Below, piece by piece: positions 11,713 through 20,675 of a DNA stretch of 64,000 bases. The notes under the pieces were generated by a model. The model did no database searches. It saw only the letters and a program-made list of their open reading frames with translations, and had not been told where the DNA came from. The first letter of the stretch is position 1. Each line of letters begins with the position of its first letter. The translations under genes and the position numbers were made by a program. The DNA comes from Holophaga foetida DSM 6591 (GTDB lineage: Bacteria; Acidobacteriota; Holophagae; Holophagales; Holophagaceae): positions 387,229 through 451,228 of the forward strand of contig NZ_KI912268.1 of assembly GCF_000242615.2 (NCBI RefSeq), given 5' to 3'.

Positions 11713-12390
11713 ATGCCCAAGTCCCCTCGTATCGCTGTGTTGCTGGCCGGCTGCGGCCACGTGGATGGTGCCGAGATCCGCGAGGCCGTTCTGGCTCTCC
11801 TGGCCCTGGACCAGCAGGGGGTCCAGGTCCAGTGCGTCGCGCCCGATGCCCCTCAGCACCATGTGTTTAACCACGCCACGGGTCAGGTGGCGGTCGGCAG
11901 CCGCAACATTCTGGAGGAATCCAGCCGCATCGCCCGGAAAGGGCAGTGCCTGGATCTGGCGAAGGCCAAGGCGGGCGACTATGACGCTCTGGTGATCCCC
12001 GGAGGCTTTGGGGTGGCCAAGAACCTCTGCGGCTTCGCTTTCCATGGTCCTGAGGCGACGGTCCGACCCGATGTGGAGGCCTTCATCGGGGCCTTCTTCG
12101 AAGCAGGGAAGCCCGTGGGGGCCATCTGCATCGCGCCGGCCATGGTGGGGCTCTGTCTCGCCAAGGCCGGAAAGAAGGCCCGGCTCACCCTGGGCAGTGG
12201 CGGTGATGTCCAGGCCGCCATGGAAAGGCTTGGCCACGTGTATCAGCCTGTGCCCAGCCCTCGGGAGGTGGTCATCGATGAGGCGCTGAAGCTGGTGACC
12301 ACGGCTGCCTACATGTTCGACAACCCGCGTCTCAGTGATGTCTGGGTGGGGATCGAGCGCTGCGTTACAGAGGTCGTAGGGCGGATCTGA
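11713..12390 (+). CDS. elbB: ElbB-type glyoxalase III-like protein (DJ-1/PfpI superfamily)
   Basis: 225 residues, the usual ElbB length. The N terminus RIAVLLAGCGHVDGAEIREA and the segments FNHATGQ and LVIPGGFGVAKNL are typical. The nucleophile elbow GAICIAPAMV near residue 138 holds the cysteine. ElbB proteins are class I amidotransferase-like; the E. coli member has weak glyoxalase activity and was once linked to isoprenoid synthesis, so the physiological role is open. GGAG six bases before the ATG supports the start. It lies between two divergently arranged regions and 44 bases before the WD40-caspase gene, with which it could be co-transcribed. Confidence 0.88.
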   Translation: MPKSPRIAVLLAGCGHVDGAEIREAVLALLALDQQGVQVQCVAPDAPQHHVFNHATGQVAVGSRNILEESSRIARKGQCLDLAKAKAGDYDALVIPGGFGVAKNLCGFAFHGPEATVRPDVEAFIGAFFEAGKPVGAICIAPAMVGLCLAKAGKKARLTLGSGGDVQAAMERLGHVYQPVPSPREVVIDEALKLVTTAAYMFDNPRLSDVWVGIERCVTEVVGRI

Positions 12391-12434
12391 ATCCGGCTCC
12401 ATCGCCTGTGTTCCAAGTCATGCCGGAGACGCCC

Positions 12435-15400
12435 ATGCCTGCTTTCTTCCTCCGCCGAAACGGGGTCTCCCTTGTTCTCATCCTGGGACTCCTGTTCCTT
12501 CCTGCGGCGCTCCGAGCCCAGGTGCCGGAGATCTACCTGCAGCTTGGGTTCAAGACCGCCGACGACTTCGGTGAGGGGAGGAAGATTGTCTTCTCCCCGG
12601 ATGGCAGCCTCCTGGCTGCCGCCAGCGGGGGCAGCGCCATCAGGATCTGGGAGACCGCCACCGGACGGGAGCTTCAGACTCTCTCCGGGCACACAGGGGT
12701 GGTAAAGTGCCTGGCCTTTCTCCCGGATGGACGGAGGCTCGTCTCTGGAAGCCGTGACAAGACCGTGCGCCTCTGGGATATCGACACCGGGCGCCTGATC
12801 AGGACCTTCTGGGGCCATCAGGACGAGGTGCGCAGTATCGATGTGAGCCCCGATGGCAGCATTCTCGGCTCGGTGGAGGGGCTGGCCCTCCGGATCTGGA
12901 ATCTTGATTCGGGTGGACTCCTGGCGGCTATCCCGGCCCCGGTGGATCCCGGCAGTACCTCTGGCTACGTGCCCCCCCTGCGTTCGGTCGGATGCTCCCC
13001 GGACAGTTCCAAGGTGCTCTTCACCACCCTTCGCGGCGATGTGATCGTGGCGGGAGTCAAGGAGCGTCGGATCCTGAAAACCTTTAGCGGCCAGAAGCTC
13101 TCCAGCTACTGGACCCTGTCCTACCTGAGCTTCACGCCTGAGGGGAGGATGCTCTTTGTCGGGCAGGGGCTCCTGGTCACCATCGACCCCGATCGGATGG
13201 AGGCTGTCGTCAAGCGGGGGCCGGAGGGGATGGCCTTCCAGTCTCCGGACGGTGCCATGCAGGTGGCCGAGGCTTCATCGCCCTATCGCCTCCGGGTCTT
13301 TGACGCCGAGGCCAAGGAACGGCGCGTCATCAATCTGCGGGAGAATGTCACGAGTGTGGGATACGGCCTTGCCAAGGGTCTGGCTGCTGTGAGTTCCATG
13401 GGGGATCACCTGGACCTCTACGACCTCGCCACGGGCCGGGCCATCAGGGATTTCGGCTCTCCTGCCCGTGAGATCCACGGGTCGGCCTTCTCGGCGGACG
13501 GTGCCTTCCTGAGCATGAAGATCCAGGTTCCTGGCCAGGGAAGTAAAGATCCCATCGAGACCTTGGTTGAACGTTGGAACCTGGCCGGGGCATCTCTTGA
13601 AAAATCATACAACTTCAATGCCTTTCACCATGAGCTGACCAAGCTGTTCAAGTCCGGGGACCAGTTTGCCATCGAAAAGGCCTCCCGGATGGTCAAGGAG
13701 GAATCCTTCTACAACGCTTCGCCAGAGGTCTTTTCGGATTACGACTCCCGGAACCGGTGCTTCTATTTCGTCGATGTGCCCCTGGGATCCATCTTCGGGG
13801 ACTCGGGCAGTCCGGATATCACCATCTTCAGGATCGACGCAAAGGACGAGATGGACATCGACGCCAAGATGTCCCACAACCGTCCGAAATGGAGGATACA
13901 CCGGCAGTTCAAGGCCCATGTCCAGGCCGTCACCGCCCGTGCGGTCAGCTACAGGAACGACCTGCTTGCCACCGGGAGTACCGACAAGACCATCAACCTC
14001 TTCCGTTATAGCGATCAGACCCTGATCCGCAGCTTCAAGGGCCATCAGGGGGCCATCACTGAATTGACCCTCTCGCCGGACGGCAAGCGATTGCTGTCCG
14101 AATCCCGGGATGTGACCGCCCGTCTATGGGATGTCGGGACGGGCAGGGAACTGGCGCGCTTTGTCCACTTCGCCGACGGCGAGTGGATTGTCATCACACC
14201 CGAGGGCTACTACAACGCCTCGCTCAATGGCGATCGCTACATGAACGTGCGGGTCGGGGCCAGTGTCTACGGCATCGAGAACTACCGCGAGGCCTTCTTC
14301 CGCCCCGATCTTGTCAAGATGGCCCTCTCCGGCGTAAGCATGGAGGGGTTCAAGACCCTGGCGGATGTGAAGCAGCCCCCCAGGCTCAGCATCGTCCAGA
14401 CCCCGGCCACGACTTCGGCGGAGGACTTCAGGGTGACCCTGAGGCTTGAGGATCGGGGAGGCGGCATCGGGGATGTGCGCCTCTACCTGGATGGATCGGC
14501 GGTCCTCATGGACAGCGGGCGGGGCCTGAAGGTGGTGCAGAAGGAGGAGGCCGGTGCGGTCTACCGCAGCTACGGCCTCAGGCTGTCCCCCGGAACCCAC
14601 ACCATCCGCGCGGCGGCCTTCAACGCCGACAACACCATGCAGAGCAACGAGGCCACCCATCGGGTGGTGGCCAGCTTTGCGTCCCTCCACAAGCCGAGCC
14701 TCCACGCCCTGGTGGTCGGCATCCAGGACTTCCGCAACCCCAAGCTGAGCCTGAAGTACGCCGTGGCCGACGCGAATCTTTTCGCCGACACCCTTCGCCA
14801 GGGGGCCCAGGGGCTCTTCGAGCAGGTGAAGATCACGAGCCTGAGCACCCGGGAGGCCACGACCCGGGAGGGCGTCATCAGCGCCCTGCAGGGCTTCAAG
14901 GCCATCCATCCCGACGATGTCTTCATCCTGTACCTGGCGAGCCACGGCACCGTGGACGAGGGGGAATACTTCCTCATCACCTCCAATGTCGGGGCCCTGA
15001 GCACCCAGCGACTGAAGGCAGATGCCCTCTCCCAGGGGATGCTGAAGGAGCTGGTGGCCAACATCCCCTCCACCAAGAAGCTGATCATCATCGACACCTG
15101 CAACGCCGGTCAGCTGGGGCAGGCCATGCAGACGGCGCTCCTGACCCGGGGTATGAGCGAGGACACCGCCATGAAGGTGCTCTCCCGGGCCGTGGGCTCC
15201 ACGATCCTCTCCGCCTCGACCTCGGTGCAGGAGGCCCTGGAGGGCTATCAGGGCCACGGTCTCTTCACCTGGACCCTGACCCAGGGGATGCTGGGCAGGG
15301 CCGACAAGGGGAAGAGCGGCCTGATCCACACTACCGAACTGGCGGCCTACGTGGAATCCGAGGTGCCGGACCTGGCGGAACAGGTCTTCAAGCACGCCCA

Positions 15401-15455
15401 GTTCCCCACGGTGTCCATCAGCGGCCAGGGATTCCCGGTGGGGAGAGTGAAGTAG
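12435..15455 (+). CDS. Secreted WD40-repeat protein with C-terminal caspase-like peptidase domain
   Basis: From the ATG at 12435 (GGAG seven bases upstream) the protein has 1006 residues and a signal peptide MPAFFLRRNGVSLVLILGLL ending ALRAQ. The first part holds WD40 blades such as GHTGVVKCLAFLPDGRRLVS, SRDKTVRLWDIDTG and, after a diverged stretch, GHQGAITELTLSPDGKRLLS. A linker (about residues 640-745) looks Ig-like. The last 260 residues are a caspase-type (C14) domain beginning LHALVVGIQDFRNPKLSLKYAVADA; the catalytic histidine is residue 837 in YLASHGT and the cysteine residue 889 in IIIDTCNAGQ, so both are present. Bacterial proteins of this form (orthocaspases) have been linked to programmed cell death or stress, but the role here is unknown. 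Export makes an envelope or extracellular site likely. Confidence 0.88.
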   Translation: MPAFFLRRNGVSLVLILGLLFLPAALRAQVPEIYLQLGFKTADDFGEGRKIVFSPDGSLLAAASGGSAIRIWETATGRELQTLSGHTGVVKCLAFLPDGRRLVSGSRDKTVRLWDIDTGRLIRTFWGHQDEVRSIDVSPDGSILGSVEGLALRIWNLDSGGLLAAIPAPVDPGSTSGYVPPLRSVGCSPDSSKVLFTTLRGDVIVAGVKERRILKTFSGQKLSSYWTLSYLSFTPEGRMLFVGQGLLVTIDPDRMEAVVKRGPEGMAFQSPDGAMQVAEASSPYRLRVFDAEAKERRVINLRENVTSVGYGLAKGLAAVSSMGDHLDLYDLATGRAIRDFGSPAREIHGSAFSADGAFLSMKIQVPGQGSKDPIETLVERWNLAGASLEKSYNFNAFHHELTKLFKSGDQFAIEKASRMVKEESFYNASPEVFSDYDSRNRCFYFVDVPLGSIFGDSGSPDITIFRIDAKDEMDIDAKMSHNRPKWRIHRQFKAHVQAVTARAVSYRNDLLATGSTDKTINLFRYSDQTLIRSFKGHQGAITELTLSPDGKRLLSESRDVTARLWDVGTGRELARFVHFADGEWIVITPEGYYNASLNGDRYMNVRVGASVYGIENYREAFFRPDLVKMALSGVSMEGFKTLADVKQPPRLSIVQTPATTSAEDFRVTLRLEDRGGGIGDVRLYLDGSAVLMDSGRGLKVVQKEEAGAVYRSYGLRLSPGTHTIRAAAFNADNTMQSNEATHRVVASFASLHKPSLHALVVGIQDFRNPKLSLKYAVADANLFADTLRQGAQGLFEQVKITSLSTREATTREGVISALQGFKAIHPDDVFILYLASHGTVDEGEYFLITSNVGALSTQRLKADALSQGMLKELVANIPSTKKLIIIDTCNAGQLGQAMQTALLTRGMSEDTAMKVLSRAVGSTILSASTSVQEALEGYQGHGLFTWTLTQGMLGRADKGKSGLIHTTELAAYVESEVPDLAEQVFKHAQFPTVSISGQGFPVGRVK

Positions 15456-15510
15456 ATGGCCTCTGTTGTCATCCAGCACAAAGACCTTTGATATGCCATG
15501 AAAATGAATT

Positions 15511-15741
15511 AGCTGGGATGCAAAGGATGAACAGGATAAAGCAATCAGCGGGCAACGATGTTCCACAAAGGCGATCTGGCGCGCCCCGCTATGCTGGGGC
15601 GCGCGGCAAAGCCGCACGCGTTCAGGAAGGACAAGGGGGCTGTGGCTCGTAGGTGCCTACGCCCCCTTGCCCTTCCTGAACCTGCCCAGAGCGCCGAGCC
15701 TCCTCTGGCTTTTCATCCCTTTCATCCTTTGCATCCCAGCT
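15511..15741. repeat. Nested inverted-repeat element between the caspase gene and the DUF2798 gene
   Basis: A perfect 21-bp inverted repeat (15511-15531 and 15721-15741, AGCTGGGATGCAAAGG... and its complement) encloses several further hairpins. These are a 9-bp stem at 15579-15587/15596-15604, a short stem GCGGC AAA GCCGC at 15603-15615, a 20-bp arm pair with one mismatch at 15621-15640/15661-15680, and CCAGAG/CTCTGG at 15686-15708. The left outer arm runs on into AACAGGATAAAG, a unit shared with repeats at 43645 and 54680. No gene is seen in it. The rest of the gap, 15742-16000, holds nothing I recognise except the ribosome site of the next gene. Confidence 0.8.
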
Positions 15742-16006
15742 CATGTCTTTTTCGGCTGAGCAACGCCGATAACCGGGTCTTCCTTTATGCCAACATGACT
15801 TTTCTCCTCGGGGAAAGTACGATCCTCGGCTATTCAGCTGGACGGCCACGCCGCTTGAATCCCCGGCATCCCCGCGCTATCCTGACCCCCTTGGCAAACG
15901 ACACATGTAGTGCATTCTGCACGTAAACCTGATCACGGCACCAAGGTCTAGCGCACTGTCTCGTCAATGTTGGCGACGGTGTTCAAACCGACTTTGGGAG
16001 GCTCGT

Positions 16007-16489
16007 ATGCCGCAAACGAAATTCGAGAAGTTGTTCTTCATGGCCTTGACCGTGCTTGTCTCGGTCACAGCGTTTACGGTCTATAACGTGGCCATCGCCA
16101 TGGGGTCGATGAGCAACCGGGTTTTCCTCCTGGCCGCGAGGGAGATCCCCGTGGAGTTCACCGTCGCCTTCATCCTGGAAAGCGCCATAGTCTACAAGGC
16201 CGCTGAAAGGATGGCCTTCCGCTTTGTCGATCCGAGGACGGACAGGCCCATGGTGGTCATTCTTGGGATCACGGCCATGACCATCTGCCTGATGTGCCCG
16301 GCCATGAGTTTTGTTGCAACCATTCTATATAATGGTATTAATTGTGAAATTATTTCAAACTGGTTGCAAAAAATGGTCTACAATCTCCCATTCGCCTTCT
16401 TTACTCAGATCTTCATCATCGGCCCCTTTGTGAGGTTTGTCTTCAGGGCCGCCTTCAGGAGTGAGGCCGCTCTCGAAACCGAGGGCTGA
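16007..16489 (+). CDS. DUF2798-family membrane protein (copy 1)
   Basis: 160 residues with four probable membrane helices, at about 8-30, 46-64, 82-108 and 122-147. The pattern of a first helix with VYNVAIAMG, a second with PVEFTVAFILESAIV and a last FAFFTQIFIIGPFVRFVF is that of the DUF2798 family, whose function is unknown. A better-spaced copy of the same family lies at 23931, next to a marR gene. GGGAGG lies five bases before the ATG. The sequence just before the third helix ends (CCATTCTATATAATGGTATTAATTG) is unusually AT-rich for this genome, though still coding. Confidence 0.8.
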   Translation: MPQTKFEKLFFMALTVLVSVTAFTVYNVAIAMGSMSNRVFLLAAREIPVEFTVAFILESAIVYKAAERMAFRFVDPRTDRPMVVILGITAMTICLMCPAMSFVATILYNGINCEIISNWLQKMVYNLPFAFFTQIFIIGPFVRFVFRAAFRSEAALETEG

Positions 16490-16494
16490 GCGGA

Positions 16495-17190
16495 TCAATC
16501 CTCGTCCTGAATGGGCATCGCCCAGGCCCGGGTCATCTTCCGCAGGGCAGGGTGGGTCAGCCGGTTTGCGGCATTGAGACGTTCCTCCATGGACAGGGTC
16601 CGGATCCAGGAGGCCGCCATGCCCAGGACCAGACCGCTTTCCGGCAGGGCGAGACTCTGATCCAGGGCCACCAGCACCTGCTCGGCGATAAGGGAGGATT
16701 CCCGCCAGCGGGAGCGCTGGAGGGCCATGGCCTGGAAGGGGCTCATGGGGGGCTGGATGAGCGCGCAAAGAGGCTCGGGACCCAGCTTGGGATGGGCCAG
16801 GAAGGCCGCCAGGATGCCGGTGTCCCGCACCTTCCAGACTGCCTCCCACATCGGGCGGGGGGCATGGATCGCGAAGCTCCGGCGCTCCCCGAGGGTCATG
16901 CCGCCCCAGAGCGCCTGGAGCCGTTCCACGGAATGGGACCGGGCCTGGGGGTGGGCGCTGGCATCCTGGGCGATGGCGACCAGGGCCCGCCAGGGGAGCC
17001 GGGGCAGCAACCGCATCCGGAGATGGGCGGGGCTCTTGGGGTGCTGGGCGATCCAGCGCAGGAGGAGAGGGCGCTTGCGTATATCCGGGAGATCCGCCGC
17101 CGCCTCCAGCCAGCCCTTGGGGGGCGCAGGATAGCGCAGGAGCCTCAGGAACTGGGGCCAGGCGAGCTCAGGGGGGAGCGACCACTCCAA
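16495..17190 (-). CDS. Hypothetical protein, all-helical
   Basis: 231 residues that I do not recognise. The chain is rich in Leu, Ala and Arg and poor in Gly, with repeated stretches such as LLRWIAQHPKSPAHLRMRLL, LPWRALVAIAQDASAHPQAR and GILAAFLAHPKLGPEPLCAL. This looks like helical-pair repeats of the HEAT type, where the recurring HP in the turn is suggestive. There is no signal peptide or membrane helix, so it is probably cytoplasmic. It is convergent with the DUF2798 gene (six bases between stops) and divergent from the lipoprotein gene. Codon use looks like its neighbours, which supports a real gene. Confidence 0.6.
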   Translation of the reverse strand: MEWSLPPELAWPQFLRLLRYPAPPKGWLEAAADLPDIRKRPLLLRWIAQHPKSPAHLRMRLLPRLPWRALVAIAQDASAHPQARSHSVERLQALWGGMTLGERRSFAIHAPRPMWEAVWKVRDTGILAAFLAHPKLGPEPLCALIQPPMSPFQAMALQRSRWRESSLIAEQVLVALDQSLALPESGLVLGMAASWIRTLSMEERLNAANRLTHPALRKMTRAWAMPIQDED

Positions 17191-17227
17191 GGGGGTTCCT
17201 TTCTTGAGAATAGGGCATCATAGTCCC

Positions 17228-17680
17228 GTGCGACCCTTCAGCCTATCCCACCTGACCGCTCCGGCTCTGCTCCTGGGGCTCTGCTTGGCATCCACCGCCT
17301 GCGGCCGGAAGGGAGACCCCATTCCAAGGCCCAGGGTGGCCCCCCAGGCCTGCACCGTGCGCTGGCTCTCCCTGAGGGAGCTGGAGGTGCAGCTTCCCCA
17401 CAAGGATGTCCAGGGCGAGGTGCTGGTGGGCGTCGAGCAGGTGAGGGTCTACTACCTCCCCCTGGGCCTGGCCTGCCCAGCGCCCGCGGAGGTCATCGCC
17501 CGGGGTGAGGTCATCCTGGAGCAGCGTCGGCCCGACCTCCCGGCCCCTGGGGGCAGGATCCGCATGAACCTGAAGGAGATCGGTCGGCCCACAGGATGGA
17601 TCGTGGTGGCTGCCGTCCGGGTGGGCGGAGTGGTGGGAACCCCCAGTCCGACGATGCCCTGGGTGAATCCCGGGATCTGA
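17228..17680 (+). CDS. Predicted lipoprotein
   Basis: With the GTG start at 17228 the chain is about 150 residues and opens with a lipoprotein-type signal, MRPFSLSHLTAPALLLGLCL, ending at STAC; the following GRKGDP is the short motif seen just after the lipid cysteine in many small envelope lipoproteins. An upstream TTG at 17204 is an alternative start. The remainder has a fibronectin-like strand pattern (CTVRWLSLRELEVQLP, EQVRVYYLPLG, GWIVVAAVRVGG). The function is unknown. lspA, the peptidase that would mature it, lies downstream at 20672, but this link is general and not specific. Confidence 0.65.
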   Translation: MRPFSLSHLTAPALLLGLCLASTACGRKGDPIPRPRVAPQACTVRWLSLRELEVQLPHKDVQGEVLVGVEQVRVYYLPLGLACPAPAEVIARGEVILEQRRPDLPAPGGRIRMNLKEIGRPTGWIVVAAVRVGGVVGTPSPTMPWVNPGI

Positions 17681-17697
17681 GGGGGAAAGATCAAAGG

Positions 17698-17750
17698 AGT
17701 CAACGCGGAGGGCGCAGAGGTTTAAAAGAAAGGGCGCGGAGAAAAAGAAG
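17698..17750. repeat. Short GCGGAG-type intergenic repeat
   Basis: The stretch AACGCGGAGGGCGCAGAGG continues into AAAAGAAAGGGCGCGGAGAAAAAGAAGG. Such 'cgcggagg...cgcagagg' sequences occur as dispersed intergenic repeats in many GC-rich genomes. Only one arm is seen here, so this is a weak call. It sits between the lipoprotein gene and ileS. Confidence 0.45.
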
Positions 17751-17894
17751 GATTTGGCTGGAGTCGTCGCGGATCGCAAGCGGACCCTCCCCACCTTTCT
17801 GTACTGGACCTTCTCAGTTCCCGTTCCGCCGTGTAGTCTGAATGTTTACGAATCCCGGGGTCCTTGGGTGGACTCCTTTGCGCACGAGGGCGCC

Positions 17895-20675
17895 ATGAGC
17901 GAATCCGTGAAGAAGAAGTATCCGGTATTCCTGCCGAAGACCGAGTTCCCCATGAAGGCGGACCTCCCCCAGCGGGAGCCCAAGCGCCTGGAGCGGTGGA
18001 AGGCCGAGGGCCTCTACCAGCGCATCGAGGCCCATCGCAAGGCGGAGAACGCCAGCGGGAAGGGCAGGGGGCGCCGGATCCTCCATGACGGCCCTCCCTA
18101 CGCCAACGGCGCCATCCACATCGGGCACGCCCTCAACAAGATCCTCAAGGACATCGTGGTGAAGTCCCTCTGGCTGGACGGCTACGAGTCCCCCTACATC
18201 CCAGGCTGGGACTGCCACGGCCTGCCCATCGAGCACGCCGTCGAGAAGGACCTCGGCCCCAAGCGCCGGGAGATGTCCCGCAGCGAATTCCTGGCCAAGT
18301 GCCGGGCCTACGCCAACAAGTGGGTGGACACCCAGCGCACGGGCTTCCAGCGCCTGGGCGTGCTGGGGGACTGGGACGCCCCCTATGTGACCATGGAACC
18401 CAAGTACGAGGCCGCCGTGGTGCGCCTCATGGGGCAGCTCTTCGAGCGGGGCGCCGTGAGCCGCAAGCTCAAGGTGGTCCACTGGAGCTACGGCGCCCGC
18501 ACCGCCCTGGCCGAGGCCGAGGTGGAATACGCCGACAAGACCAGCCCGGCCATCACCGTGGCCTTCCCGGTCTCCGACGCCGAGGCGCGGCGCCTTGAAC
18601 TGCCCACACCGCTCTACCTGCCCATCTGGACCACCACCCCCTGGACCCTGCCCAGCAACCTGGCCATCGCCATGCACCCGGACATGGAATACGCCGTGGT
18701 GAAGGCCGGGGACCGGCACTACCTCGTGGCGGTGAGCCTCCAGGAAGAGTTCCAGAAGAAGCTCGGCGTCGAACTCCACACCAAGGAGATCCGCAAGGGC
18801 AGCGCCTTCCAGAGCCTCAAGGCCCGCCACGCCTGGATCGACCGGGAGTCCCCGGTGCTCCTGGCTGACTACGTGACCGCGGATACCGGCACGGGGCTGG
18901 TGCACACCGCTCCCGACCACGGTGTGGACGACTTCAATCTGGCGAACCACCTTGGCCTGCTCCAGCTAGTGGGACCCGATGGCCGCTTCGTGCCCGCCGT
19001 GAACGACCCCGAACTGGAGGGCAAGAACATCTTCGACTGCAATCCCATCGTGGTCGAAAAGGCGCGGGCCAACGGCTCCCTCCTCCATGAGGAGAAGCTT
19101 CAGCACAGCTATCCCCACTGCTGGCGCACCAAGACCCCCATCTTCTTCCGGGCCACGGAACAGTGGTTCATCACCATGGACGACGAGCTCCAGAATGGCC
19201 GGAGCCTGCGGGAACTGGGCCTGGAGGGCGTGGACACCACCAGCTGGGTGCCGGCCCAGGGGCGCAACCGCATCCATGCCATGATCAGCGGCCGACCCGA
19301 CTGGTGCATCAGTCGTCAGCGGGCCTGGGGCACCCCCATTACCGTGCTGCGCTGCTCTGAGTGCGGCGAGCCCCTGGTGCTCCCCGAGATCTTCGAGAAG
19401 GCCGCCGCCGCCATCGAGGAGGGGGGCATCGAGGCCTGGGCCGATCTGCCGGTGGAGCAGCTCAAGCCCGCGGGCGCCGTCTGCGCCCAGTGCGGTTCCA
19501 GCGCGCTCCAGAAGGAGACGGACATCCTGGACGTCTGGATCGACTCCGGCGTTTCCGCCACGGTGGTCAGTCGCATCCATCCCGAGCTGAAGCCTGAGGA
19601 CTACGGCGACTTCATCTATCTGGAGGGTTCGGACCAGCACCGCGGCTGGTTCCACTCCTCGCTCCTCTTCAATCTGGCGGCCAGCGGGCTGAAGCCTTAC
19701 AGCACGGTCGTCACCCACGGCTTCGTGCTGGATGGCAAGGGACAGAAGATGTCCAAGTCCATGAATAATGTCATCGCTCCTGAGGAGGTCATGAAGACCA
19801 TGGGCGCCGACATCCTGCGCCTCTGGGTGGCCAGCGTGGACTTCAGCGAGGACGTGCGCATCTCCAAGGACATCCTGGAGCGCAACGCCGACGCCTACCG
19901 CAAGATCCGCAACACCCTGCGCTTCCTGTTGGGGGCGGTTTCCGAATACGACCCGAGGGCGGACAACCTGCCCGAGGAGGCCTGGTCTCCTCTGGATCGC
20001 TGGGTCTGGAGCGCCTTCCTGGCCCTGGCCAAGGAACTGCGGGAGGCCTACCTCTCCTACGATTTCCTGAAGGCCACCCAGTCCCTGCTCTCCTTCTGCC
20101 AGCTGGAACTCTCGGGACGCTACTTCGAGATCATCAAGGACCGCCTCTACTGCGACGCCACGGACAGCGCCCGCCGCCGGAGCTGCCGCACGGTCTGCCG
20201 CCGCCTGGCGGAGGGGCTGGCCATCCTGGCCGCCCCCCTCATCAGCTTCACCGCGGACGAGGCCTGGGAGCACATCCCCGGTGTCGAGGGCTGTGTCTTC
20301 GAGCAGCGTTTCCCCGAAGGGGCCTTCGTTCCGGCCGACCAGACCTGGGAGAAGCTCTGGGAAGTCCGTCAAGCCGTCCAGGCCGCCATGGAGCCCCACC
20401 GGGCCGCCAAGACCATTGGCACCAGTCTGGATGCCGAGATCACCATCTCCCTTCCCGCCGCCCAGCAGCAGCTTCTTGCCGGGCTCGGAGAGAGCCTGGA
20501 GGATCTCCTGGTGGTATCCAGCCTCCGCTTCGTGGAAGGGGAACTGGCCGTGGAAGTCACGACCCACACCGGCACCAAGTGCCCCCGCTGCTGGAACCAC
20601 AAGGGCGGGGCCGGGCAGGGCGATGACGCCGATCTCTGTCCCCGCTGCTGGGACGTGGTGCGGGCGAACGCGTGA
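17895..20675 (+). CDS. ileS: Isoleucyl-tRNA synthetase
   Basis: Class I synthetase that charges tRNA-Ile and edits valine. From the ATG at 17895 (GAGGG six bases upstream) it has 926 residues, the normal bacterial length; an in-frame extension to 17754 runs into a repeat and is not used. HIGH is at residues 75-78 (NGAIHIGHALNK) and KMSKS at 618-622. The editing domain carries TTTPWTLPSNLAIA near 240. A C-terminal zinc site, CPRCWNHKG...CPRCWDV, marks the bacterial form. Its stop overlaps the GTG of lspA, a common ileS-lspA pairing. No T-box leader is visible upstream. Confidence 0.97.
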   Translation: MSESVKKKYPVFLPKTEFPMKADLPQREPKRLERWKAEGLYQRIEAHRKAENASGKGRGRRILHDGPPYANGAIHIGHALNKILKDIVVKSLWLDGYESPYIPGWDCHGLPIEHAVEKDLGPKRREMSRSEFLAKCRAYANKWVDTQRTGFQRLGVLGDWDAPYVTMEPKYEAAVVRLMGQLFERGAVSRKLKVVHWSYGARTALAEAEVEYADKTSPAITVAFPVSDAEARRLELPTPLYLPIWTTTPWTLPSNLAIAMHPDMEYAVVKAGDRHYLVAVSLQEEFQKKLGVELHTKEIRKGSAFQSLKARHAWIDRESPVLLADYVTADTGTGLVHTAPDHGVDDFNLANHLGLLQLVGPDGRFVPAVNDPELEGKNIFDCNPIVVEKARANGSLLHEEKLQHSYPHCWRTKTPIFFRATEQWFITMDDELQNGRSLRELGLEGVDTTSWVPAQGRNRIHAMISGRPDWCISRQRAWGTPITVLRCSECGEPLVLPEIFEKAAAAIEEGGIEAWADLPVEQLKPAGAVCAQCGSSALQKETDILDVWIDSGVSATVVSRIHPELKPEDYGDFIYLEGSDQHRGWFHSSLLFNLAASGLKPYSTVVTHGFVLDGKGQKMSKSMNNVIAPEEVMKTMGADILRLWVASVDFSEDVRISKDILERNADAYRKIRNTLRFLLGAVSEYDPRADNLPEEAWSPLDRWVWSAFLALAKELREAYLSYDFLKATQSLLSFCQLELSGRYFEIIKDRLYCDATDSARRRSCRTVCRRLAEGLAILAAPLISFTADEAWEHIPGVEGCVFEQRFPEGAFVPADQTWEKLWEVRQAVQAAMEPHRAAKTIGTSLDAEITISLPAAQQQLLAGLGESLEDLLVVSSLRFVEGELAVEVTTHTGTKCPRCWNHKGGAGQGDDADLCPRCWDVVRANA

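Noticed and set aside
15558..15926. 122-codon open frame between the caspase gene and the DUF2798 gene
   Set aside because: Lies mostly within the nested inverted-repeat element; no ribosome site and no plausible protein character.
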